From Taibaiella sp041660405 (lineage in GTDB: Bacteria; Bacteroidota; Bacteroidia; Chitinophagales; Chitinophagaceae): DNA of 64,000 nucleotides. A program made the translations under genes and the position numbers. The notes under the pieces were generated by a model that was not told where the DNA came from, did not search any database, and was given only the letters and a program-made list of their open reading frames with translations. Positions 34,174-41,728 of this stretch are shown here, piece after piece. Location: assembly GCA_041660405.1 (NCBI GenBank), contig JBAZWL010000024.1:7120-71119 (forward strand), written 5' to 3'. Within the stretch, counting starts at the first letter, position 1. Each line of letters opens with the position of its first letter.

Positions 34174-34557
34174 ATGAACATTCCTGAAAGCCATCAGGCA
34201 GTAATGCCTTACCTGATTTTAAAAGGTGCACAAAAATTTATCGACTTTACTACTAAAGTATTTAACGCAACCGTTACTGCCAGGCATGCCCGCGATGGTG
34301 ATGAATCGGTTATTATGCACGCTGAAATAAACATTGATGGAAGCATTATTATGTTTGCCGAAAGTAATGAACAATGGGGTACCCAGAATACTGGCTTGTT
34401 CGTTTATGTAGATAATGCAGATGAGACATTTGCAAGAGCAAAAGCAGAAGGTGCTGAAATTCTTCTGGAACCAAATGATCAGGATTATGGTCGGACTTGT
34501 GGCGTAAAAGATCCAACAGGAAATGTTTGGTGGATTACAACGGTTCAGCATAAATAG
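34174..34557 (+). CDS. VOC family protein, PhnB/glyoxalase-like
   Basis: 127 residues with two beta-alpha-beta-beta-beta units. The phrases PYLILKGAQKFIDFTTKVFNA and DYGRTCGVKDPTGNVWWI are typical of the PhnB-like subgroup of the vicinal oxygen chelate superfamily. These are metal-binding enzymes or resistance proteins; here the substrate is unknown. It lies 36 bp behind a GNAT gene. Confidence 0.9.
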   Translation: MNIPESHQAVMPYLILKGAQKFIDFTTKVFNATVTARHARDGDESVIMHAEINIDGSIIMFAESNEQWGTQNTGLFVYVDNADETFARAKAEGAEILLEPNDQDYGRTCGVKDPTGNVWWITTVQHK

Positions 34558-34582
34558 AGCATTAATATTGAAAATTTATTTT

Positions 34583-34612
34583 CAGGCCTCACCATAATGT
34601 GGGGCCTGTTTC
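34583..34612 (+). terminator. Terminator after the VOC gene
   Basis: CAGGCCTCAC paired with GTGGGGCCTG (one G-T pair), then TTTC, about 26 bp after the stop. Confidence 0.75.
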
Positions 34613-34738
34613 ATGTTCTGGTGATTTTTGCGTAGCAACAGCAGGCTTGAAAGTTAAATAATTGCGTTAACATTAACATATGGAGAAATTTTTATGCATA
34701 TTACTTGTTAGCCAACCTCCAAATTAATTTTATCAACG

Positions 34739-34746
34739 TATCTTTG
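34739..34746 (+). promoter_or_regulatory. -7 box TATCTTTG of galE
   Basis: Exact TAnnTTTG, 24 bp before the galE ATG. Confidence 0.6.
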
Positions 34747-34770
34747 ATGCACGATTATTAAACTTTAAAA

Positions 34771-35811
34771 ATGAAGAAGATACTTGTTACAGGCGGATGT
34801 GGTTATATCGGTAGCCATACTATAGTTGACCTGGTCAACAATGGTTATGAGGTAATTTCCATTGATAATCTCTCTAAAGGATTTGAGCAAACTTTAAATG
34901 GTGCCGGTGCCATTATAGGCAAACCGGTAAAAAACTACCTTGTCGATTTATGCCATCTGGAAGATGTGCGGGCTGTGTTTGAAGAAAACCAGGATATTGT
35001 AGGTATTATCCATTTTGCTGCGTACAAATCTGTTCCCGAATCAGTAAGCAAGCCACTGGAATATTTCCGTAATAATATTACCTCTTTATTGAACATACTG
35101 CAATGCGCACGGGAATTTGACGTAGATCATTTTGTATTCTCTTCTTCTTGTTCTGTTTATGGGAATGCAGATAATTTGCCGGTTACAGAACAGGAACCTT
35201 TGAAAGAAGCCATGTCTCCTTATGCGCGTACGAAGCAAATGGGTGAAGATATTTGTGCTGATTTTGTAAAAGCCAATCCCGGATTTAAAGCTATCCTTTT
35301 ACGTTACTTCAACCCCGTTGGAGCCCATGAAACATCGCTCATCGGAGAATTGAATGAAACGCCGGAAAATCTTGTTCCGGTTATTACACAAACTGCTATC
35401 GGTAAGCGCAATTCCATGACCGTATTCGGAACTGATTATGATACCCGCGATGGCTCCTGTATCCGCGATTATATTCATGTAATGGATATAGCCAATGCAC
35501 ATACCAAAGCCATTACCAAATCTATAGATCATGAATTGAAATCAGATTGTGAGATATTTAACCTCGGTACCGGTACCGGCGTAAGTGTATTGGAACTGAT
35601 AGAAACCTTTGAGAAAGTATCAGGGCAAAAGCTGAATTATAAAAAAGGTGATCGTCGCGAAGGTGATGTAATAGCGGTATATGCTGATAATGAAAAAGCC
35701 AGAACAGAACTGGGCTGGAGCCCTGTTTACGATATTGAAGCTATGATGGACACCGCCTGGAAGTGGGAGCAACAATTGGCAAAAACAGCACAGAAAGTAA
35801 TGCTGAACTGA
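34771..35811 (+). CDS. galE: UDP-glucose 4-epimerase
   Basis: 346 residues of the extended SDR family. NAD-binding VTGGCGYIGSHT (6-17), IHFAAYKSVPES, Ser in FSSSCSVYG, and the catalytic Tyr-x3-Lys in SPYARTKQMGE. RYFNPVGAHE and YIHVMDIANAH follow as in GalE. It interconverts UDP-glucose and UDP-galactose for envelope sugars. Followed after 10 bp by the DCC protein gene. Confidence 0.95.
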   Translation: MKKILVTGGCGYIGSHTIVDLVNNGYEVISIDNLSKGFEQTLNGAGAIIGKPVKNYLVDLCHLEDVRAVFEENQDIVGIIHFAAYKSVPESVSKPLEYFRNNITSLLNILQCAREFDVDHFVFSSSCSVYGNADNLPVTEQEPLKEAMSPYARTKQMGEDICADFVKANPGFKAILLRYFNPVGAHETSLIGELNETPENLVPVITQTAIGKRNSMTVFGTDYDTRDGSCIRDYIHVMDIANAHTKAITKSIDHELKSDCEIFNLGTGTGVSVLELIETFEKVSGQKLNYKKGDRREGDVIAVYADNEKARTELGWSPVYDIEAMMDTAWKWEQQLAKTAQKVMLN

Positions 35812-35821
35812 AAAGATAAAA

Positions 35822-36229
35822 ATGAACGAAGAGAATAAGGCAGTTGTCCTATTTGACGGGGTTTGCAATCTCTGTAATGCATCGGTACAATTAGTAATTA
35901 AGAATGATCCTGATGCTTATTTCAACTTCGCTTCATTGCAATCAGATGCCGGTATTGCTTTACTGAAAAAATACAACTTGCCAGAATTAGCAACGCCCGA
36001 AAGCCTGGTTTTAATAGAGGAAGGTAAAGGTTATCAATACTCAACCGCTGCATTACGCATAGCACGTAAATTGAAGAGTTGGCACAGGTTTTTGTATGTT
36101 TTTATCATTATTCCGGCTTTTCTGCGCAATGCTGTATATAAATTTATAGCTCGCAACCGTTATAAATGGTGGGGCAAACAGGATAGTTGCTGGTTACCTA
36201 CTCCTGACTTAAGGAAACGATTTTTGTAA
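35822..36229 (+). CDS. DCC family thiol-disulfide oxidoreductase-like protein
   Basis: 135 residues. It begins with the family signature VLFDGVCNLCNASVQLVI: an N-terminal Asp and a CxxC pair in a thioredoxin-like position. A C-terminal hydrophobic part (FLYVFIIIPAFLRNAVYKFIA) suggests membrane association. Function unproven in the family. Co-transcribed with galE (10-bp gap). Confidence 0.9.
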   Translation: MNEENKAVVLFDGVCNLCNASVQLVIKNDPDAYFNFASLQSDAGIALLKKYNLPELATPESLVLIEEGKGYQYSTAALRIARKLKSWHRFLYVFIIIPAFLRNAVYKFIARNRYKWWGKQDSCWLPTPDLRKRFL

Positions 36230-36240
36230 ATTTTGACATT

Positions 36241-36290
36241 TATACCCAATAAAAAAGGTCCGGAATTCCGGACCTTTTTTATTGGGTATA
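36241..36290. terminator. Perfect 50-bp palindrome (bidirectional terminator)
   Basis: TATACCCAATAAAAAAGGTC continues to a centre at 36265/36266 and is mirrored without a single mismatch or spacer. The arms are 25 bp. It lies 11 bp after the DCC gene stop and 5 bp before the stop of the opposite small gene. Confidence 0.88.
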
Positions 36291-36295
36291 TCTTC

Positions 36296-36427
36296 TTATT
36301 TTCTTTTAGCGCTAAGTTCTTTAGAAGGTTTTACCGCTACAGTTGCACCCTTGGTATAAGTTGCGCCATTTGCAGCATTCTTGAATTTTGAAGGTGCCTT
36401 TGCAGCTTTCTTGTTTCCTTTTGACAT
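36296..36427 (-). CDS. Small basic protein, 43 residues
   Basis: Frame from ATG 36427 to TAA 36296. Starts MSKGNKKAAKAP, contains TYTKGATVAVKPSKEL and ends SAKRK: 12 Lys/Arg, no acidic residue but one Glu. The shape is that of small nucleic-acid-binding basic proteins. A TACCTTCG -7-like box lies at 36450-36443, 16 bp upstream. The shared palindromic terminator follows its stop. Too short for automatic gene callers; family not known to me. Confidence 0.6.
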   Translation of the reverse strand: MSKGNKKAAKAPSKFKNAANGATYTKGATVAVKPSKELSAKRK

Positions 36428-36536
36428 TTTATGAAATTTTGGCGAAGGTAGCCTATTTCAATTTAGAACCAGTATTTATTAATTTTTTCATCAAAATGTA
36501 TCTGATTAAAAATTATTTAGTTTTCAATTAAAATTT

Positions 36537-37349
36537 TTATTGACCTAAAATAATAGGTGTTCTTCCATCAGTAATAATCACCTTATTATCTGTATTACGA
36601 ATAGCTTCGATCCATTTTTCCTGCAATACTTTAGCATCCAGACCAGCAGCCCTTACACGGTTTGCTTCTGCATCTATCTTAGCTTTTTCCAGGTTCATTT
36701 GCGATACCTGGAGTTCATTTTTAACTTGCTCTGCCTGTTGTATGGCATTGTTACGTGCTTCAATAGCGTGCGCCATAGACTCAGGCGGTTTCAAGCCGGA
36801 GGTAAGATTATTTAGGGCAAAGAATTTTTTCTGAAAGTCGGATAGCAGCCTGTGTTCTACATTTTGTTCGAAAGCATTCAGGTTATTCATCAGGGAATCG
36901 GTAGTATAGTTGCGGGCCTCTTCCCTGTAAGCGTTGATCACAAGTTGGTTCAATACAGCATTCTCAATATTATCCATCATTACACTTGGCTCTGCTACGC
37001 CTACATGTTTGTAATTGAAAATGATATCTATGCCTCTGCCCCGAACGGGCTGATAAGTATAAGTAGGATCGACGCTAAACACACCAGCATCCTTGGCTGT
37101 AATCACTACTGATGTGGGATCGCCTTTTTGTTCAAACATAGGTACCTGGTACAAAGTAGTGCCCGGAAGCAAAGTGTTTTGCCTGCCCGTTACCGATTTA
37201 AAATCTTCTTTGCCATTGCGACCATAATTGGTCATCAGTACACCTTCATAATTAGGTTCAACCCTGGAGCAGCTATTGGCTAGTACAATGATGAGTATAA
37301 AAATAATAACACCGGTTATGGCCATAAGGGTAATTCTTCCTTTGTTCAT
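36537..37349 (-). CDS. SPFH/prohibitin-domain lipoprotein-like protein
   Basis: 270 residues. The N-terminal hydrophobic segment (about 8-26) ends LANSC, a possible lipobox, followed by SRVEPNYEGVLMTNYG. The SPFH domain covers about 30-190 (VSVDPTYTYQPVRGRGIDIIF, NAFEQNVEHRLLSDFQKKFF) and a Gln/Glu/Ala-rich coiled coil covers about 190-250. SPFH proteins scaffold membrane microdomains. A small membrane protein gene ends 2 bp upstream, so they form an operon. Confidence 0.85.
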   Translation of the reverse strand: MNKGRITLMAITGVIIFILIIVLANSCSRVEPNYEGVLMTNYGRNGKEDFKSVTGRQNTLLPGTTLYQVPMFEQKGDPTSVVITAKDAGVFSVDPTYTYQPVRGRGIDIIFNYKHVGVAEPSVMMDNIENAVLNQLVINAYREEARNYTTDSLMNNLNAFEQNVEHRLLSDFQKKFFALNNLTSGLKPPESMAHAIEARNNAIQQAEQVKNELQVSQMNLEKAKIDAEANRVRAAGLDAKVLQEKWIEAIRNTDNKVIITDGRTPIILGQ

Positions 37350-37351
37350 TT

Positions 37352-37522
37352 TTATTTGGTTTTGAAAAAACGGGTATAGGGAAACATTATCAATAGAACG
37401 ATATGAATAGAAGCGGTAATAAATCCATACACAGGCTGCTTATTGAACAGGTTGAAATGGGCAAACAGCAAAAGCGTATTCCCAATCAGAAAAAGAAATA
37501 TACGCAACAAGGTACTTTTCAT
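37352..37522 (-). CDS. Small two-span membrane protein, SPFH operon partner
   Basis: 56 residues from ATG 37522 to TAA 37352. Two hydrophobic spans at about 5-21 (LLRIFLFLIGNTLLLF) and 31-48 (VYGFITASIHIVLLIMF), with a basic end RFFKTK. The stop is 2 bp before the SPFH start, so it is almost certainly translated in the same operon. No known family. The upstream 296 bp (37523-37818) holds nothing obvious besides the promoters of this operon and the next gene. Confidence 0.65.
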   Translation of the reverse strand: MKSTLLRIFLFLIGNTLLLFAHFNLFNKQPVYGFITASIHIVLLIMFPYTRFFKTK

Positions 37523-37818
37523 GGTTCATGGTTTATTGACAAAAATCCGTATTTCTTTTCAATATGCATTGAAAATTTGAGCGGCATATTCGTTTCTGTT
37601 AAATCTTAATCAAAAAATAATGGCTATATCCTTGCCTCTCTGCATTTTTAACCAGCAACCTCTTCACGATTATTGTCGCATTTGCCCCCTTCTTTTGGGT
37701 GGTATACACCCGCTCAAATTGTAGGCACCCTACTACCTTTATGCAACCAAATAACGCTGGCAATGTTGATTATTGAGAGAGCAAAAAACCATATTTTCTC
37801 ACCTTAAAAAATCAGAAC

Positions 37819-38199
37819 ATGTTTTCATTCAAAGAAGCGTTCAGCAGTTTTTCCGTAAACAACATAAGCACAGCCAAAACTTTTTATGAAAATAAACTTA
37901 AGGTAAAGGTTGTGGAAAAGGAATACATACTTGAGTTGCGTGTACCTGGCGCCGGTACAATTGTCGTGTACCCCAAACCCAACCACGAGCCGGCAACCTT
38001 TACGGTACTCAATTTTTCTGTGCCGGATATTGAGCAGGCTGTAAAACAACTTAAAGCAGATGGCATAACATTTGAAAGCTACGACTACCCTGAACTTAAA
38101 ACCGATGCGAACAACATATTTACCGTTAAGGAAATGAATATCCGACAGGCATGGTTTAAAGATCCTGCAGGTAATATTTTATCGATTATAGAAGGGTGA
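37819..38199 (+). CDS. VOC family (glyoxalase/bleomycin resistance-like) protein
   Basis: 126 residues. Starts FKEAFSSFSVNNISTAKTFYENKL; the second half has LNFSVPDIEQAVKQLKADGITFE and ends RQAWFKDPAGNILSIIEG, the usual VOC closing phrase. Few His residues are visible at metal positions, so it may bind rather than convert a ligand. 38 bp before a DinB-like gene on the same strand. Confidence 0.88.
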   Translation: MFSFKEAFSSFSVNNISTAKTFYENKLKVKVVEKEYILELRVPGAGTIVVYPKPNHEPATFTVLNFSVPDIEQAVKQLKADGITFESYDYPELKTDANNIFTVKEMNIRQAWFKDPAGNILSIIEG

Positions 38200-38237
38200 A
38201 TTTTTATCTCATTTAATCATTTTTCAAAAACAAAAAC

Positions 38238-38744
38238 ATGGAAACATTATCAGTAAAGAAGGCTGCTATAGAATCATTTCTTAGCCTGTACGATGCACAT
38301 ACTACACAATTTAGGTTTGTGCTGGAAGATATCTCTGATGAAGACGCGAAGAACAGGCTAAACACCAAAGCCAATCACGTAGCCTGGCTTGCCGGCAGCC
38401 TGGTGCAGGAAAGATATGAACTGGCCAGAAATATTGGTATCACTCATCTTAAGCAAACTTCGCACGATCTGTTCAGCAATCATAAAGGTATCCAGGATGG
38501 TGCAACTTATCCCTCTCTGGATGAATACAGAAAAGACTGGGAAGAAATATCGCCGGTGTTACGCCAGGCTCTTGCTGAATTAAGTGAAGAGCAATTAAGC
38601 GGTCCCGATCCTTACGAAATGCCGGGCGGGCCTTATACTTTATTCGATGTTATAACCTTTTGTACCGACCGGGAATCTTATTGCATAGGGCAAATAGGTT
38701 TATGGCGCAGATTATTAGGTTATAAGCCCATGCGCTATGCCTAA
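38238..38744 (+). CDS. DinB-like protein
   Basis: 168 residues, helical-bundle pattern of the DinB superfamily: NHVAWLAGSLVQERYELARNIG in helix 2 and FDVITFCTDRESYCIGQIGLWRRLLGYKPM at the C-terminus. The second histidine pair of classical DinB proteins is not evident, so metal binding may be altered. Follows a VOC gene by 38 bp, probably the same transcript. Confidence 0.8.
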   Translation: METLSVKKAAIESFLSLYDAHTTQFRFVLEDISDEDAKNRLNTKANHVAWLAGSLVQERYELARNIGITHLKQTSHDLFSNHKGIQDGATYPSLDEYRKDWEEISPVLRQALAELSEEQLSGPDPYEMPGGPYTLFDVITFCTDRESYCIGQIGLWRRLLGYKPMRYA

Positions 38745-38821
38745 TGCCATTTAAATACGTTGCTGCAAACTTTAGAAAAGTTTGCAGCAATAATGTTCAT
38801 GAGTTTATAATAATCGTATAA

Positions 38822-39241
38822 ATGGAAAAGCAGGTCATTCATGCAGACAAGCATTTGTTTTGTGTTCCGGTATCATCTTTCCCTGAAGGCGTTAAAGCTG
38901 CATTTGACAAGCTTCAGCAGATTACGGGAAATGAAACTTTCAATGATCTTTTTGGAATATCCTATATGGGTACTGATGGTAAGATCATTTATAAGGCGGC
39001 TGCACCCGAAACTTTTGAAGGGGAAGGGGTGAAGAAAGGTTGTGAAACTTTTACGCTTAAAAAGGGGACTTATTACTGCCATACTATTAAGGACTGGGAA
39101 AGGAATATGGATAAGTTTCAACCGGTTTTTACAGAGCTGTTGCAACATCCCGATCTGGACAGGAATGGCCAATGTGTAGAATGGTATAAAGGTGTAAACG
39201 AAGTGGTCTGTATGGTTAGGTTGAATGATGAAAAAAAATAA
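38822..39241 (+). CDS. GyrI-like small-molecule-binding domain protein (tentative)
   Basis: 139 residues. The layout YMGTDGKIIYKAAAPE, then GTYYCHTIKDWERNMDKFQPVFTELL and a final WYKGVNEVVCMVRL resembles the stand-alone GyrI/effector-binding fold, with one aromatic ligand pocket. No DNA-binding domain. Assignment is by overall pattern only. It precedes a DinB gene by 39 bp. Confidence 0.55.
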   Translation: MEKQVIHADKHLFCVPVSSFPEGVKAAFDKLQQITGNETFNDLFGISYMGTDGKIIYKAAAPETFEGEGVKKGCETFTLKKGTYYCHTIKDWERNMDKFQPVFTELLQHPDLDRNGQCVEWYKGVNEVVCMVRLNDEKK

Positions 39242-39280
39242 AGGAATTATACTTGTCTTTTTTATAGGAAACCTAATATT

Positions 39281-39847
39281 ATGGAAACAGAAGAGAACAG
39301 TTCTGATATAATGCCCCAAGGCTTTGCAACGGTGAGTCAATCATTACTTCATCTGGCAAATTCCTTCAGCGAAAAAGGTTTTAATACGATACCATTTGAA
39401 GGTAGCTGGACTGCGGCACAAGTTATAGATCATATCACAAAATCTAACAAATCTATAGCACAGGCCCTTAGTCTGGAAGGTAAGCCTGCAGACCGTAAGC
39501 CGGACGAACGTACACCCGAACTGGCAAAGATATTCCTGGATTTTAAGACCAAATTAAAGTCGCCGGATTTTATATTACCCACACAGGATATTTATCAAAA
39601 GGCTTCATTGATTGCGACGTTGGAATCATCGATTGAGAAATTAAAAGAGGGTGTAGGTAATACCTCATTGATCGATGCTATAGAACACCAGGCCTTTGGC
39701 GAGATCACGAAACTGGAGTTGCTGTATTTTGTAGTATACCATACACAAAGGCATATGCATCAGCTGCAACATATTTACGAAATTGTAGAAAACAAGCAAT
39801 ACAAACTACTTTCATTTTTGTTCAGGCAACCACTTGTTTTCTTTTAA
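39281..39847 (+). CDS. DinB family protein
   Basis: 188 residues. Helix 2 SWTAAQVIDHITKSNKSI gives the first His; FVVYHTQRHMHQLQHI near the C-terminus gives the two others, so the three-His metal site is intact. Third DinB-type gene of the region. A two-residue FF end follows a hydrophobic C-terminus. Confidence 0.87.
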   Translation: METEENSSDIMPQGFATVSQSLLHLANSFSEKGFNTIPFEGSWTAAQVIDHITKSNKSIAQALSLEGKPADRKPDERTPELAKIFLDFKTKLKSPDFILPTQDIYQKASLIATLESSIEKLKEGVGNTSLIDAIEHQAFGEITKLELLYFVVYHTQRHMHQLQHIYEIVENKQYKLLSFLFRQPLVFF

Positions 39848-39962
39848 CAAAACAGGCAGCATGCATTCTTTTTTGTATAAATTTCCGTTTACCGCAGTAA
39901 TAATATCGTTCACCGTAAAACGGGTTTCATTAACCTAATCCGGTTTTTGTAAACATAAGAGG

Positions 39963-40490
39963 ATGCTTAGTTTCGTTGCTCATTCTAAAACTGTTTCACT
40001 AATGGCTATGACAGTTATATCCAACGAATCACAACACGCAATTACGGAAGTACACATCATGCCCGCCATGATGGCTACAGGCGAACCGGTGACTTTTTAT
40101 GATAAAAATGCAAGACCTATTAACTGTACCGAAAGTGAATGGCCTACAGCAGATCATGAAAATGTATGGGTACGTGGCGAAGTAAACGAATCATCATCAT
40201 CGGGCATGCAAATAGCAGATATGTTAAGCCAGGGGCGGGTATTGGCCATGACAGAAGATAAAGGACTTGTCTTTCAGCAAAAGGATGATGGAAATATTAT
40301 CTTTTACAGTTTTATTCCTTCAGGGCTTTCCCTGACAAAAGTAAGTTCTGTTGAAGACCTGCGGCAAATGCTCAAAACAGCTTTTGCTGGGTGGCATCAT
40401 GCTTATCATGAAGTATTTGCTATGGCTAAAAGTTTCAGCTATTTCCTGGCAAACAAATTAATGCCTGATACAGGGCAACTGGCAAGATAG
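39963..40490 (+). CDS. Hypothetical protein
   Basis: 175 residues from ATG 39963 (AAGAGG just before it); internal ATGs at 40002 and 40008 are alternatives. Mixed alpha/beta composition: MPAMMATGEPVTFYDKNARPIN, DKGLVFQQKDDGNIIFYSFIP, and a C-terminal helix region AGWHHAYHEVFAMAKSFSYFLANKL. No signal peptide or catalytic motif recognised. Monocistronic, closed by the terminator at 40511. Confidence 0.6.
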   Translation: MLSFVAHSKTVSLMAMTVISNESQHAITEVHIMPAMMATGEPVTFYDKNARPINCTESEWPTADHENVWVRGEVNESSSSGMQIADMLSQGRVLAMTEDKGLVFQQKDDGNIIFYSFIPSGLSLTKVSSVEDLRQMLKTAFAGWHHAYHEVFAMAKSFSYFLANKLMPDTGQLAR

Positions 40491-40510
40491 CTTGATGCGC
40501 TATAGTATTA

Positions 40511-40548
40511 AATGCAGGAGTGGCAATATTGTCACTCCTGCATTTTTT
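40511..40548 (+). terminator. Terminator after the 39963 gene
   Basis: AATGCAGGAGTGgCAAT paired with ATTGtCACTCCTGCATT, no spacer, then TTTTTATTT. Confidence 0.87.
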
Positions 40549-40594
40549 ATTTGGGAATGGTTGTTCTGGTTAATCGTCCATTTATAAAAGGCGT

Positions 40595-41044
40595 TCAGGC
40601 GTTATTAGCATTTTCCTTCTGCCAGTCCTCAAAGGTCATTTCGAACTTAAGCTCCTTGCCATGTACGCCGGTTTCTTTCCATCCACGTCTACGGTAAAAT
40701 TCCGCTGCCCTGGTATTGGGTGCGGTTCCCAGCCATACTTTATCTTTTGTTTGTGCAAAATACCAGTTCATCATGAGTTTGTGTAAATGTTTGCCAATCC
40801 CACTTCCTGATGACTTCGGCTTCAGGAAAAGTGCCCAGATATTATTCCCCTTCAAATCAACAATGGCAAATCCAACAATTTCATTATTAATCTCACAGAC
40901 CCAGCCCTTGCCTTTTTGCGTAAGGAATATCATACAATCTTCATCACTTACCAATGCCGGATCTGAGAGCATATTCTCTTTTACCGAATTCCGTACTTCC
41001 TGTATTTGTTTAATATCTGCTATTGTTGCTTCTCTGAATATCAT
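40595..41044 (-). CDS. GNAT family N-acetyltransferase
   Basis: 149 residues. FREATIADIKQIQEVRNSV is the opening helix, FLKPKSSGSGIGKHLHKLMMNW is the acetyl-CoA loop and helix, and LGTAPNTRAAEFYRRRGWKETGV is the closing motif. Acceptor unknown. Transcribed away from the Lrp gene's neighbours; its stop is 48 bp from the terminator of the opposite gene. Confidence 0.9.
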   Translation of the reverse strand: MIFREATIADIKQIQEVRNSVKENMLSDPALVSDEDCMIFLTQKGKGWVCEINNEIVGFAIVDLKGNNIWALFLKPKSSGSGIGKHLHKLMMNWYFAQTKDKVWLGTAPNTRAAEFYRRRGWKETGVHGKELKFEMTFEDWQKENANNA

Positions 41045-41088
41045 ATAAAAAAATGACGTGGATTAGTTATCTTCAAGAGTCTTACTCA

Positions 41089-41595
41089 TTAATTCACCAA
41101 CTGATGGGTTTGTTTAATGATTCCCATTACGAATACGCTTTGCAGGTGCCCCATATTCTCTATCTGGCTTAGTTTATTTACATGAAAATCGTAGTAAGCA
41201 TCCATGTTTTCGGCAACTACTTTCAACATGAAATCAAACTCCCCGCTGATGTTGTAACACTCAATCACTTCGTGCAATTCATGTATTGTTTTGATAAACT
41301 TTGCCCCCGACTTTTTATTATGTTCTTTGAGCGAAACATAACAGATCACCATAAGCCCTTTCTTTACCTTGGCATGATCCACCAGGGTTACATATTGTTT
41401 AATGATGCCGCCGTCCTCCATTCTTTTAATGCGCTCATGCACTGGTGTTGGGCTTAAGTGTACTTGTGTAGCAATTTCACGAACGGTTATTTTAGCATTT
41501 TGCTGCAACAAGCGTAGTATAGCCAGATCTTTTTCATCTAAGGAATAAGGTATAGGAGTCGCAGTATCTTTTGAAGAGGCTTTTTCCATGGTCAA
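41089..41595 (-). CDS. Lrp/AsnC family transcriptional regulator
   Basis: 168 residues: N-terminal HTH (about 18-75; LDEKDLAILRLLQQNAKITVREIATQVHLSPTPVHERIKRMED) and a C-terminal RAM/AsnC ligand domain (about 85-160; VIECYNISGEFDFMLKVVAENMDAYYDFH). It responds to amino acids in the family. Divergent from ahcY across 133 bp, which suggests it regulates that gene or itself there. Confidence 0.92.
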   Translation of the reverse strand: MTMEKASSKDTATPIPYSLDEKDLAILRLLQQNAKITVREIATQVHLSPTPVHERIKRMEDGGIIKQYVTLVDHAKVKKGLMVICYVSLKEHNKKSGAKFIKTIHELHEVIECYNISGEFDFMLKVVAENMDAYYDFHVNKLSQIENMGHLQSVFVMGIIKQTHQLVN

Positions 41596-41680
41596 CTTAG
41601 CTTTTGTTCTGTAAATTTACTTGATATTGATCATTTGTTCCTAATTTTTCAAACAATACTGATCATTTATTCTATTGACT

Positions 41681-41688
41681 TACTTTTG
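41681..41688 (+). promoter_or_regulatory. -7 box TACTTTTG of ahcY
   Basis: Exact TAnnTTTG, 40 bp before the ahcY ATG, in the 133-bp gap shared with the Lrp gene. No SAH- or SAM-riboswitch motif is seen between box and start. Confidence 0.5.
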
Positions 41689-41728
41689 TACCCTGTTTTA
41701 AAAACTAAAATTCTAAATAAGTACCATT

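Noticed and set aside
41596..41728. SAH or SAM riboswitch before ahcY
   Set aside because: The short leader after the -7 box lacks the conserved blocks and has no stable stem.
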